Source: Pectobacterium brasiliense
Lineage (GTDB): Bacteria > Pseudomonadota > Gammaproteobacteria > Enterobacterales > Enterobacteriaceae
Assembly (NCBI RefSeq): GCF_016950255.1
Contig: NZ_JACGFN010000001.1
Location: forward strand, 1,240,001-1,304,000
DNA length: 64,000 nucleotides
Reading direction: 5' to 3'
The notes under the pieces were generated by a model. It did not search any database. It was not told the DNA's origin and saw only the letters and a list, made by a program, of their open reading frames with translations. Of the stretch, positions 37,721 through 46,956 are shown piece by piece; position 1 is the stretch's first letter, and every line of letters starts with the position of its first letter. Both the position numbers and the translations under genes were made by a program.

Positions 37721-37807
37721 TCAGGTGAGTGAGTAGCAAATAAGAATTGAATACATCAAAACGACACAAATCACAGTACCGATCACTATCCGGCTTCCCT
37801 CTTTCAT
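37721..37807 (-). CDS. Possible 28-residue single-span membrane peptide
   Basis: Too short for usual gene calling. ATG at 37807 is preceded by a near-perfect ribosome site AAGGAGAT with good spacing. The peptide begins MKEGSR and continues with a hydrophobic stretch (IVIGTVICVVLMYSILIC), so one membrane helix. It is divergent from the lrp-like gene. It could be a small membrane protein or a type I toxin; no antisense RNA was identified. Confidence 0.5.
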   Translation of the reverse strand: MKEGSRIVIGTVICVVLMYSILICYSLT

Positions 37808-37924
37808 GGCATCTCCTTTCAGGTAAATTCTGCAAATCAGGTATTGCTATGATAAATTACAGTAGCTAATGAAATGATTCATTTGCTCATCCCAATAGCC
37901 GTATTTACTCATTTAGGCCCCCCA

Positions 37925-38419
37925 ATGAGAAAAAAAATCACGCGAGACAACCTGGACCGTTTTGATTTGTCCATCCTGGATATGTTGCAGACGAATAATC
38001 GCCTCCCGCATTCGGCCATAGCTGAAAAAGTCGGGCTTTCAACCCCCTCCGTTCAGCGTCGTATCAGCAGACTTGAGGATAAAGGAGTTATCAGGGCAAA
38101 TATTGCGCTCATTGAACCGGCATATGTGGGTAATCCGGTTACGGCCGTGATCGAATCACGGCTTACTGAGGATCGGAGCATCGTCATGGACAGAGCCAAG
38201 CGCTATTTTCGCAACGTTGATGAAATCCAGCAGTGCTACTTCGTTAACGGGGGCGTCTCATTCATCATTATTATGATCGCTCGCGATTTACAGCATTTTG
38301 AACGCCTCGTCAGACAGCATTTTGCTGATAATCAGGACATTCTGACCTACAAAACGCTAATCGTTCTTGACCCGGTCAAAACGGGAATGAAGGTTCCTCT
38401 GTTCGGTCTGAATGATTAA
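37925..38419 (+). CDS. Lrp/AsnC-family transcriptional regulator
   Basis: 164 residues from ATG 37925; the frame from 37874 is longer but lacks a ribosome site. N-terminal HTH (LDRFDLSILDMLQTNNRLPHSAIAEKVGLSTPSVQRRISRLE, hallmark blocks) and C-terminal RAM/ligand-binding domain. It ends overlapping the convergent EamA gene by 4 bp, so it probably controls that exporter in response to an amino acid. Confidence 0.92.
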   Translation: MRKKITRDNLDRFDLSILDMLQTNNRLPHSAIAEKVGLSTPSVQRRISRLEDKGVIRANIALIEPAYVGNPVTAVIESRLTEDRSIVMDRAKRYFRNVDEIQQCYFVNGGVSFIIIMIARDLQHFERLVRQHFADNQDILTYKTLIVLDPVKTGMKVPLFGLND

Positions 38420-39282
38420 GCATCACCATAAGGCAGTTTACGTCGGCGTGCGAACAGCGAACATCCTGTGCAAGCGGCCATAACGGACAGTATACCGCTG
38501 CACTGCGTCAGGCTCAGTTCTTCATGAAGAATAATCCACCCGGCAAACGCACTTACCGCCGGAGAACCGCTCAGCAGAACGCCGAACACACGCGAGGGAA
38601 GCAAGCGCATAGCATACATATCCAGCAGAAAAGGTAACATGCTCGACAGCAGCGCCACACAGATCCCTGTAAGAAGCACGCCAGGCATCAGCAGCGTAAC
38701 TCCTGCCTGAGCGGTTCCGAGCGGAACCGCAATCAGTGCGGCAACCGTCATGCCCGCCGCAACAGAGCGCCCACCGCCGCCTGATACTCTCCTTCCTATA
38801 ATGATGTAGAGCCCCCAAAACATTGCAGCAGCAAGAGAATAGGCAACGCCCCGTATATCAATGGCATTGTGTATGTCTCCTGCTGCCAGCAGGAACATGC
38901 CGAAAGCGGACAGTAGTATCCAGAGCAGATCGATTTTCTGTCGGGACGTAAACAGGGCAACTGTCAGTGGCCCCATCACCTCGATTGATATAGCGATACT
39001 TACTGGAATATAGGAAAAAGCCCGATAAATAAGCAGGTTCATCAGAGCAAGGACAGTGCCATACAGAGTTATTGCACTCCAGGAGATCTCATTTTTGCAT
39101 AACGTCCACGGGCGAAACACCACAAGTAAGATGACAGCGGAAATGCCAAGCCGCAGCGCAGCCACTCCTTCACTACCGACTACAGGAAACAGCGTCTTGG
39201 CGAAGGCAGCACCAGTCTGCACCGAAACCATACCGGAAAATGCAGCCAGAAAAGGAAGATTTTGATTTGTTCGCATGAGCAT
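38416..39282 (-). CDS. EamA/RhtA-like amino acid exporter
   Basis: 288 residues, ten membrane segments in two EamA repeats, close in layout to RhtA (threonine/homoserine exporter): FPVVGSEGVAALRLGISAVIL, then ISIEVMGPLTVALF. Partner of the Lrp-type regulator with which it converges. Cargo of the ICE; substrate not determined. Confidence 0.88.
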   Translation of the reverse strand: MLMRTNQNLPFLAAFSGMVSVQTGAAFAKTLFPVVGSEGVAALRLGISAVILLVVFRPWTLCKNEISWSAITLYGTVLALMNLLIYRAFSYIPVSIAISIEVMGPLTVALFTSRQKIDLLWILLSAFGMFLLAAGDIHNAIDIRGVAYSLAAAMFWGLYIIIGRRVSGGGGRSVAAGMTVAALIAVPLGTAQAGVTLLMPGVLLTGICVALLSSMLPFLLDMYAMRLLPSRVFGVLLSGSPAVSAFAGWIILHEELSLTQCSGILSVMAACTGCSLFARRRKLPYGDA

Positions 39283-39413
39283 ATATTTCTGAGAGGTTGG
39301 GCTCTAAATTTTACAGCTTGAACATGATCAGTTTTCTTATAAAGCTCCTCTGAACAAGCTTACTGATTGATATTTGCCAGCACTTTGACCAAAAAACTCT
39401 TAATGGTCATGCT
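39283..39413. other. Short spacer before integrase/relaxase debris
   Basis: No feature seen. Confidence 0.3.
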
Positions 39414-39716
39414 ATGCCAGTACAACAACATCTTAATTTTTTGAGCGGCTATTCTGGGATCATGCAAGCAACATCCGCTTCTGGCACGGAGCGGACAGAG
39501 AGTAAAGCCACCAAGCACCTTGAACAGCGCCGTCTGATGCTGCAATGGTGGACTAATTTTCTGGATGCTAACAGCAACGGTCTGGTTAGGCTGTTTGACA
39601 GTATCAGGACGGTGGTAAGTAACGGAATTTCAGTTCCGTTTGATGCGAAAAACCGGGAGATGTTTCTCTTCCGCACGATAGACGAACTTGAACAGGCTCC
39701 CGTCAGCCACGATTAA
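39414..39716 (+). pseudogene. Chimeric remnant: integrase C terminus joined to MobC C terminus
   Basis: A 100-codon frame. Codons from about 39505 to 39600 read KHLEQRRLMLQWWTNFLDAN, matching the end of the P4-type integrases here (EHLDERKLMLQWWADFLDAN). Codons from about 39620 to 39716 read ISVPFDAKNREMFLFRTIDELEQ, matching the end of MobC (QSIPLEARHRNVFRIYTLDELRQ). No known protein has this combination, so two element fragments appear fused by deletion. It may mark the end of an earlier ICE. Confidence 0.75.
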
Positions 39717-39749
39717 AGGCATGCCTGTTTCACAGCATAGAAAGAAACG

Positions 39750-40064
39750 TCAGAACCCATCGATGAGGAAGTCTATTGCAGCCTTTACCTGAGAACGGTA
39801 CTGCGACGCATCACAAAACACCGCACCCAGAGCCTGGACAGGGATACTAGCCAGTTCGTGGGTCATTACGGCGTATTCTTTGCCGTCCGTCAGCCTGACG
39901 ACGGGGACAAGTCGATCCGGTCGGCGGCCTGCCGGATACTTTTCAATAGGGAGCAATGGGATCGCTATCCGACGATTCAATTGCCCAATAATATCGCTCG
40001 TGACATCGAGCAACAGCGGGTAAACGACGCTTTTCCCAGTATTACCGTATACAGTGAATTGCAT
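39750..40064 (-). CDS. ccdB: CcdB-like toxin (gyrase poison)
   Basis: 104 residues, family length about 101. MQFTVYGNTG-SVVYPLLLDVTSDIIGQLNRRIAIPLLP and the C-terminal W/G-I-type end (here DFLIDGF) match CcdB. It poisons DNA gyrase. It follows ccdA by 2 bp. The C-terminal catalytic-contact motif is slightly diverged. Confidence 0.93.
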   Translation of the reverse strand: MQFTVYGNTGKSVVYPLLLDVTSDIIGQLNRRIAIPLLPIEKYPAGRRPDRLVPVVRLTDGKEYAVMTHELASIPVQALGAVFCDASQYRSQVKAAIDFLIDGF

Positions 40065-40066
40065 GG

Positions 40067-40303
40067 TTAAAACGTCCTGTATTCATCGCTGAAACAACCC
40101 TGCTCATCATGAAAACGGTTTAATGCGTCGATGGCTTCCCTGTTCTCTTCCTGCCATTTTTTCGCTTCATGGTGGCGAAGCTCTGCATCCAGGGCGGTTG
40201 TCAGGGTGGCACTCAGGTTAATGCCCGCTGCACGCGCCCGGACCAGTAAGGCACGCTCTACTGTCATGGTCACGCTCTGCGTGTTGCGTTGTTTCGCGGT
40301 CAT
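40067..40303 (-). CDS. ccdA: CcdA-like antitoxin
   Basis: 78 residues. N-terminal ribbon-helix-helix (SVTMTVERALLVRARAAGINLSATLTTALDAEL, key blocks), C-terminal toxin-binding tail ending in FSDEYRTF. It represses its own operon and neutralises CcdB, giving post-segregational stability to the element. Confidence 0.93.
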   Translation of the reverse strand: MTAKQRNTQSVTMTVERALLVRARAAGINLSATLTTALDAELRHHEAKKWQEENREAIDALNRFHDEQGCFSDEYRTF

Positions 40304-40622
40304 GGTTTCTCTCCTGCATGAAATACGTGTGAATTACACGGCACAATACACTTATCATAACACTAAAAACAGGCCCTGCTACCGTTGCAGTCCTGCAAAC
40401 TTCAAAGTCAGTCGTCATACCTGAGCTGTCGTTTACAGCAATTACCGCTGTACAAACGCCGTTTGCGGGATGCGCGGGCTCTTTGCCGCCCGCACCCGCA
40501 GCCTGCGAATTTTCCGGGCATTGAATGCCCGGAAAATTCGCAGGGAAATTTAAACATCTCTCACCTTCCCTACCCCGATATAAGGTTAAAGCCGCACTCC
40601 TTTGCGACTTATCATCTCCGAC
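40304..40622. other. Intergenic region between ccdA and ardC
   Basis: 319 bp with the ccdAB promoter and the hairpins listed separately. No gene. Confidence 0.4.
40464..40543. repeat. Strong hairpins upstream of ccdAB, including a 43-bp perfect one
   Basis: 40501-40520 and 40524-40543 are perfect 20-bp inverted arms (left arm cctgcgaattttccgggcat) around a 3-nt loop TGA. Just before it, 40464-40500 folds into a GC-rich hairpin (GCGGG..GCGGGC with GCCCGC.CCCGC). They lie between ardC and ccdA. They could be a terminator for ardC, a single-strand promoter or initiation site used on transferred DNA, or a recombination relic. Confidence 0.7.
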
Positions 40623-41567
40623 TCAAATCTTATCCATCAGATAACGATGCGCTTTTGAGGCGGCGCTGGCCGCTTTGAAAACATAGCGCTTATCGTTTTT
40701 CAGCGCCTGGAGCCATGAGGCAATATAGCTTTCATGCTGCACCTCTCCAACAATCCCCAAATCCGCCATCAGAAAAGCACTTCCCAGCTCCGCCACTAAT
40801 TCCTCCTCCGCATAATCTGCACTGCCAAACTTCCCTTTCATTTCACGGTTAAGTCGTTTTTTATCACCGCTCCAGTGAACCAGCTCATGTAGGCCAGTAG
40901 CATAGAAATTGGCTGCATCTGAAAACAGATGGCGCTCCGGTAGCCAGACTTCATCGGTTGAGGGTCTGAAAAAGGCGTTTTGTCCTTTCTCAATGATGTT
41001 TGCGCCGCTCTTCTGGAACAGATTTTCAGCCTCCGGCAACGGGTCAAAGGTTGCTTCCGGGCTGACTGTTTCAGTTGTCAGAGGCAAGCCGTCAATTTGC
41101 TGAACGTTAAACACGTTGAAAGTTTTCAGCATCGGGATCTGGTCGATTTCACCGTCTTCGTTTTCCTTCTCTAAGGTTGTATAGAAAATGGCTGTCGTGC
41201 CGTGTTCGCCTTTGCGAACCTGCCCGCCTACTGCCTGCGCCTGTCTGTAGGTCATCCAGCGTGGATCACCGAAGCCCTGTTCTGACGCACTGCACCACAA
41301 CAGCATGATATTCATTCCGCTATACGCAATACCGGTTGCAAAGTTGGAAGGTAAACCAGACATGCCCGGCACTCGCTGCCACGGACACGTCCAGGGCTTC
41401 ACGCCAGCTTCCAGCGCGGTGATGATGCTGTCGGTGACGGTCTGATAAATATCTGTTTTGGTTTTAGAAAATTTCGTTTTTGAGGAGCCTGACTGCTCCA
41501 GCGGGGATACGCTGGTCGCCGCTGCGGTGTTAGGGGCGCTAGTCTGGGTATGCAGGGAAGTCGTCAT
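40623..41567 (-). CDS. ardC: ArdC-like antirestriction / ssDNA-binding protein
   Basis: 314 residues, as in ArdC. N-terminal DUF1738/ssDNA-binding domain (DIYQTVTDSIITALEAG-KPW--PW, then G--YSGMNIMLLW), C-terminal zincin-like domain with HELVHWSG and the downstream EELVAELGSAFL. ArdC protects incoming single-stranded DNA against restriction in the recipient. Location in the ICE fits an early-expressed leading-region gene. Ribosome site GGAGAAAAA is good. Confidence 0.93.
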   Translation of the reverse strand: MTTSLHTQTSAPNTAAATSVSPLEQSGSSKTKFSKTKTDIYQTVTDSIITALEAGVKPWTCPWQRVPGMSGLPSNFATGIAYSGMNIMLLWCSASEQGFGDPRWMTYRQAQAVGGQVRKGEHGTTAIFYTTLEKENEDGEIDQIPMLKTFNVFNVQQIDGLPLTTETVSPEATFDPLPEAENLFQKSGANIIEKGQNAFFRPSTDEVWLPERHLFSDAANFYATGLHELVHWSGDKKRLNREMKGKFGSADYAEEELVAELGSAFLMADLGIVGEVQHESYIASWLQALKNDKRYVFKAASAASKAHRYLMDKI

Positions 41568-41952
41568 GTTTTTTCTCCGTCAGTGGTGTGAATTTCGTCT
41601 TCGTATCGCCTGACGGTTCGCTTTGCCGACATCGTTCCGGCACGCAAGGGCGCAGAATGCGTGCCATTTACCCTTGCGGGACGGGTTGTGTTGGGAAACG
41701 ATTAGCCGGAAGCTGATACGGGTACAGAAATCACGCGGGAGACAAAACAGACTCTGCATAGGCAGGCGTAGCGCCCCTTACTACGCAGTGGTGAAATGGG
41801 TTTGGGGTTGAATTTAATGGTATGAGTTCAGACCTGAACTCATAGTATTTTGAGGTTGAAGACAATATAGTTGATTTTATAGTATCAACATTTAAATTAT
41901 GTGGTTATGTTGATTCTTTAATACTTCCATTTAATAACATGTGAGATAGCTG
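41568..41952. other. Intergenic region between divergent ardC and rpiR-like gene
   Basis: 385 bp. GC-rich near ardC, AT-rich near the regulator, so a junction of two gene blocks. A palindrome at 41821-41844 is listed separately. Confidence 0.4.
41821..41844. promoter_or_regulatory. 24-bp palindrome, candidate operator
   Basis: Perfect arms TATGAGTTCAG and CTGAACTCATA around AC. It lies at the GC/AT junction, 109 bp before the rpiR-like gene. An operator of that regulator is plausible. Confidence 0.5.
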
Positions 41953-42675
41953 ATGTTCGAAAAAGATAGGGTCAAAAACTTTTCAGACAAAGAAATGGAA
42001 GTATATGATTTTGTTATAAAAAACCATGCAAAAATTCCATTCATGACTATCCGAGAGTTTTCTTCTTTATGTGGTTATTCCACGACAGTAATAATCAAAT
42101 TTTGTCATAAATTGGGATGTGGATCATATAAGGAATTTAAAAACAAGTTAAATGAGCATTTCAAAAATAATGATTTTTCTAAAGGTAAAATATTTTCAGA
42201 GGAGTTGCTGGGTTTTTTTAGAGTGTCTAATAACTTAGAGTTAGGCAATTCTATAAATGATTTCTATACTAAAATTAATAATAGCCAAGCTGTCTTATTC
42301 ATCGGTTTAGGCACATCAGGAATTCTTTCAGAGTACAGTGCAAGGGTTCTCTCAAATGTAGGAATCACAGCGCATTTTATTAATGATCCGGGCTTTCCTA
42401 TTGATGTAAACTTTTATAAAAATTGGTTAGTTGTTTTTCTTTCTGTTTCAGGAGAAACCCCAGAGGTAGTGGGATTAGCTCGAAGATTTACGTTTTCAGG
42501 AATAAATACAATGTGTATAACAAGTAATCCATCATCATCAATAGTTACGAATACTTTATCATCTATAAGCTATAACATGAAGCAAACAAAACTTAATGAT
42601 GATTATAATATTACTAGCCAGATCCCGGTTTTATATATTGTTGAAACTATTTGTCGCATGCGTAATACGCCATAA
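41953..42675 (+). CDS. RpiR-family regulator with SIS domain
   Basis: 240 residues. N-terminal HTH_6 (FSDKEMEVYDFVIKNHAKIPFMTIREFSSLCGYSTTVIIKFCHKLG, hallmark blocks), C-terminal SIS sugar-phosphate domain (FIGLGTSGILSEYSARVL, then VVFLSVSGETPEVVGLA). Controls sugar operons by sensing phosphosugars. It lies upstream of and co-oriented with a GH1 gene and a PTS gene. AT-rich, unlike the conjugation genes. Confidence 0.9.
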   Translation: MFEKDRVKNFSDKEMEVYDFVIKNHAKIPFMTIREFSSLCGYSTTVIIKFCHKLGCGSYKEFKNKLNEHFKNNDFSKGKIFSEELLGFFRVSNNLELGNSINDFYTKINNSQAVLFIGLGTSGILSEYSARVLSNVGITAHFINDPGFPIDVNFYKNWLVVFLSVSGETPEVVGLARRFTFSGINTMCITSNPSSSIVTNTLSSISYNMKQTKLNDDYNITSQIPVLYIVETICRMRNTP

Positions 42676-42744
42676 AAATATATGTTATTAAATAACGAAA
42701 AAATGTTTAAATAAAAAACAAGTTGTTTTTTCCTTTGCGATAAA

Positions 42745-42760
42745 TGTGATTTATTTCACA
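42745..42760. promoter_or_regulatory. CRP-cAMP binding site before the beta-glucoside genes
   Basis: TGTGA-N6-TCACA matches the consensus core exactly. It lies 93 bp upstream of the GH1 start. Catabolite control of a sugar operon is expected. Confidence 0.7.
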
Positions 42761-42846
42761 ACTTAAAATTATTGGATTAGTTTACGCACAACTAACACGA
42801 TAGTTTCAGGTTTGAATATTAATTACTGCCATGCTCGGCGAAGTGA

Positions 42847-44280
<1,434 letters not shown>

Positions 44281-44324
44281 ATTTCTAAGGCAGCTCACGC
44301 TGCCTTTCTTGAAGGTTAAATAAT

Positions 44325-45686
44325 ATGAAATACTCAATTCTAGCGAATGATATTATAGAATATGTTGGTGGTAAAAATAACATAGTCTCAGTATCACATT
44401 GTGCCACACGCTTACGTTTCACTATCAAAGATGATAGTCATACACACCAGGATAAGATTAAAAATTTGGATGGCGTTATGGCGGTTATCAATAGCGGCGG
44501 CCAGTTCCAAGTTGTTATAGGACAACATGTTTCAGAAGTCTTTTCTTTAATTGATTCAACCTTAAACAATATTTCATTATCAACTGAAGAAAATAATGAC
44601 AAAGGAGTAAATAAAGTAAAAGTAATCCCATATATTCTTGATTTAATCTCAGGTGCTTTTACACCTTTGCTTCCTGCACTTTGTGGTGCAGGCATTCTTA
44701 AATCATTTCTAACAATGGCAATATTATTAGAATGGTTAACAGAACAGCAACCAACATATAAAGTTCTCTTCGCAGCTTCAAACTCAATATTTTATTTTCT
44801 ACCAGTTTTCCTCAGTGTTACTATTGGTATGAAATTAAAAGTGAATCCATTCGTTTCTGGTGCAATCGGAGCCGCACTTTTAGAACCAACTTTTACGTCA
44901 TTAATTACAGCAAGTACCGAGTCTACATTCATTGGGATTTCGATGCTTCCACTTGACTATGCTTATAATGTTTTTCCGGTATTTGTAAGTATTTTTATTT
45001 ATGCTCATCTTGAAAAATTCTTGAAAAGAATTATACATCAAGACTTACAGCTTTTCCTTGTCCCTATGTTAGCAATGGTGATAGTCGTCCCTCTAACTAT
45101 CCTCTTTTTTGGACCATTCAGTACTGATGCTGGTAGATTTATTGCTTCTGGCATTACAAAAATCATTGATTTTAACGGTATTCTTTCTGGCGCATTTCTT
45201 GGTGCTACTTATCAATTTCTTGTTGCACTCGGGCTCCATTGGGGGCTGGCACCAATCCAATTAGAGAATATTCGCACTGGAGGTGATCCTATAGGTGCTA
45301 TAGGCGAGGCTGCATCTGTTTATACGCTTATGGGAATCGCAATAGGGGTCTGGATTCGTTCACGTAAAGAAAAACAACTAAATGCTTTATCAGGTTCTGC
45401 TGCTGTCACAGCAATGCTTGCGGGTGTAACAGAACCAATTCTTTATGGAATTTTATTAAGATATAAACGTCTTATTCCAATTTATATTATTGCTGGAGCT
45501 ACAGGCGGTGCTATTAATGGATTCTTTAACGTTAAGATGACAGCACTAGTATTCCATAATTTGTTTTCTATACCCGCTGAGAAACCGATGCATTTCTTTA
45601 TTATCGGTGCATTTACATCATTATTACTTGGCGCAATTCTTACAGTTATATTTGGTTATGAAAAGAAAATGACTAAAAGCGTATAG
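44325..45686 (+). CDS. PTS beta-glucoside-type transporter, EIIBC
   Basis: 453 residues. N-terminal EIIB with the phosphorylatable Cys in SVSHCATRLRF (residue 26), then EIIC with about ten membrane segments (SGAFTPLLPALCGAGILKSFL; later GLHWGLAPIQLENI). The EIIA domain that ends many BglF proteins is missing, so phosphate must come from EIIA-Glc or another EIIA. 44 bp after the GH1 gene. Confidence 0.93.
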   Translation: MKYSILANDIIEYVGGKNNIVSVSHCATRLRFTIKDDSHTHQDKIKNLDGVMAVINSGGQFQVVIGQHVSEVFSLIDSTLNNISLSTEENNDKGVNKVKVIPYILDLISGAFTPLLPALCGAGILKSFLTMAILLEWLTEQQPTYKVLFAASNSIFYFLPVFLSVTIGMKLKVNPFVSGAIGAALLEPTFTSLITASTESTFIGISMLPLDYAYNVFPVFVSIFIYAHLEKFLKRIIHQDLQLFLVPMLAMVIVVPLTILFFGPFSTDAGRFIASGITKIIDFNGILSGAFLGATYQFLVALGLHWGLAPIQLENIRTGGDPIGAIGEAASVYTLMGIAIGVWIRSRKEKQLNALSGSAAVTAMLAGVTEPILYGILLRYKRLIPIYIIAGATGGAINGFFNVKMTALVFHNLFSIPAEKPMHFFIIGAFTSLLLGAILTVIFGYEKKMTKSV

Positions 45687-45727
45687 GCTATAGAATCTCA
45701 ATAAACCATGGTATACTATTAATGCTT

Positions 45728-45750
45728 GGATCCGGTATTAACCCGGATCC
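45728..45750 (+). terminator. Hairpin after the PTS gene
   Basis: Arms GGATCCGG (45728-45735) and CCGGATCC (45743-45750), loop TATTAAC, 42 bp downstream of the stop. T-run weak. Confidence 0.6.
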
Positions 45751-46285
45751 TATACTTTCAGTTTGATTACTTAATATTTTAGTCATAAGACGAGTTTTAT
45801 TAATTATGTAGATTATTTTTCAATTTTTTAACCTCTCATAGTCGTCAGTTAATATTTATTTAAGCCTGATAATTTCTTAGTAGAAATCTACTCATTACTT
45901 TCACATATAAGATATATAAATTGTTCCACAGTTGGAGAAAATATAGATTTCTCATGCTCTGTGTCTTTTGAAGAATTCTATGATGCAGCTATTCATACTC
46001 TTTTCCTGACGATTTTCAACGTTTTTAAATGATCATTTTCGTAGTAATAGGTTGTTTGTTTTAACTAGGAATCATTAGTCTTACGGATAGGTATGCCATC
46101 AAATTTGTTAACCGTTCATGATGTTTTTTAATATATGAAAACTCATTGATTCCTACAGTTACCGAAATCTCTTATCAGGGGCTACAGAATAAAACATATA
46201 CTATATTTAAATTATCCAATTAAATCAACCAGTTAAATGGATAGACTTTTGTATTAGATTTCTATGGTATGCTTGTTGCTAGTTA
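45751..46285. other. 535-bp AT-rich region without genes
   Basis: No frame with a credible ribosome site. Probably degenerate cargo plus the tetR promoter. Confidence 0.5.
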
Positions 46286-46876
46286 ATGGCTATGGGGCAG
46301 ATATATCCGATGAATGGAATTAAAACAGGCTCAACAACTAAAGATCATATTGTTGATGCGGCGCTTGAAGTAATCCTCGATACAGGGGTCATTGGCGCGA
46401 CCTTCAGGCGTATAGCAACCAAAGCAGGTGTATCCCCTGGTACGATGACATACTATTTTTCCAGTATTAATGAGATACTTGACGCTGCTTTTCGCAAAAT
46501 GGTTTCTCAGATAGCAGTAGTCTTCCGAAAACGTTTGATGGATGCTCGCAAACCCGATGAAGCCGTCGAAGCTGTAGTTGATTTGATTTGTGGTGACATT
46601 TGGGCGACTCCCCGTCACATGCTACTAAGTTTTGAACTCTATGCTTTTGCCTCCCGGCAGCCTCAATACCAGACGGTCATGACTGAATGGATGGATAAAT
46701 CCCGTGATGCATTATACCAACATTATGATCTTAAAACAGCCAGCTCTCTTGATGCAATGATTGAAGGATTCACTATACATCGTCATTTGAATCCCGATGT
46801 GATTTCCAGAGAAGAGGTTCGTCGTTGTGTTTCTCTCATTGCTAACGCTTCCTCTAAAAATAAAGCTGAACTCTAA
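46286..46876 (+). CDS. TetR-family repressor
   Basis: 196 residues; a later ATG at 46310 (MNGIKTG) is also possible because no good ribosome site precedes 46286. HTH: DHIVDAALEVILDTGVIGATFRRIATKAGVSPGTMTYYF (hallmark). C-terminal ligand domain follows. It lies just before an MFS gene in the same direction, so it likely controls that pump. Confidence 0.9.
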   Translation: MAMGQIYPMNGIKTGSTTKDHIVDAALEVILDTGVIGATFRRIATKAGVSPGTMTYYFSSINEILDAAFRKMVSQIAVVFRKRLMDARKPDEAVEAVVDLICGDIWATPRHMLLSFELYAFASRQPQYQTVMTEWMDKSRDALYQHYDLKTASSLDAMIEGFTIHRHLNPDVISREEVRRCVSLIANASSKNKAEL

Positions 46877-46891
46877 AAAATAGTTTGACTA

Positions 46892-46946
46892 ATACCGTAC
46901 ACCTGTACGACGATATGCGTCGTACGGGTGTACGGTATTTTTTTTC
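46892..46946 (+). terminator. Long hairpin with T-run between tetR and the MFS gene
   Basis: Arms 46892-46912 and 46918-46938 pair over 21 bases with one mismatch (left arm begins ATACCGTACACC), loop ATATG, then a run of eight T. It is a textbook intrinsic terminator by form, but the long palindrome could also be the TetR operator. The MFS start at 46957 lies just after it. Confidence 0.75.
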
Positions 46947-46956
46947 AGAGGTCTTC

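Noticed and set aside
46885..46956. 24-residue N-terminal extension of the MFS transporter
   Set aside because: It would be translated from within a terminator hairpin; ATG 46957 has a good ribosome site and starts the first membrane segment.
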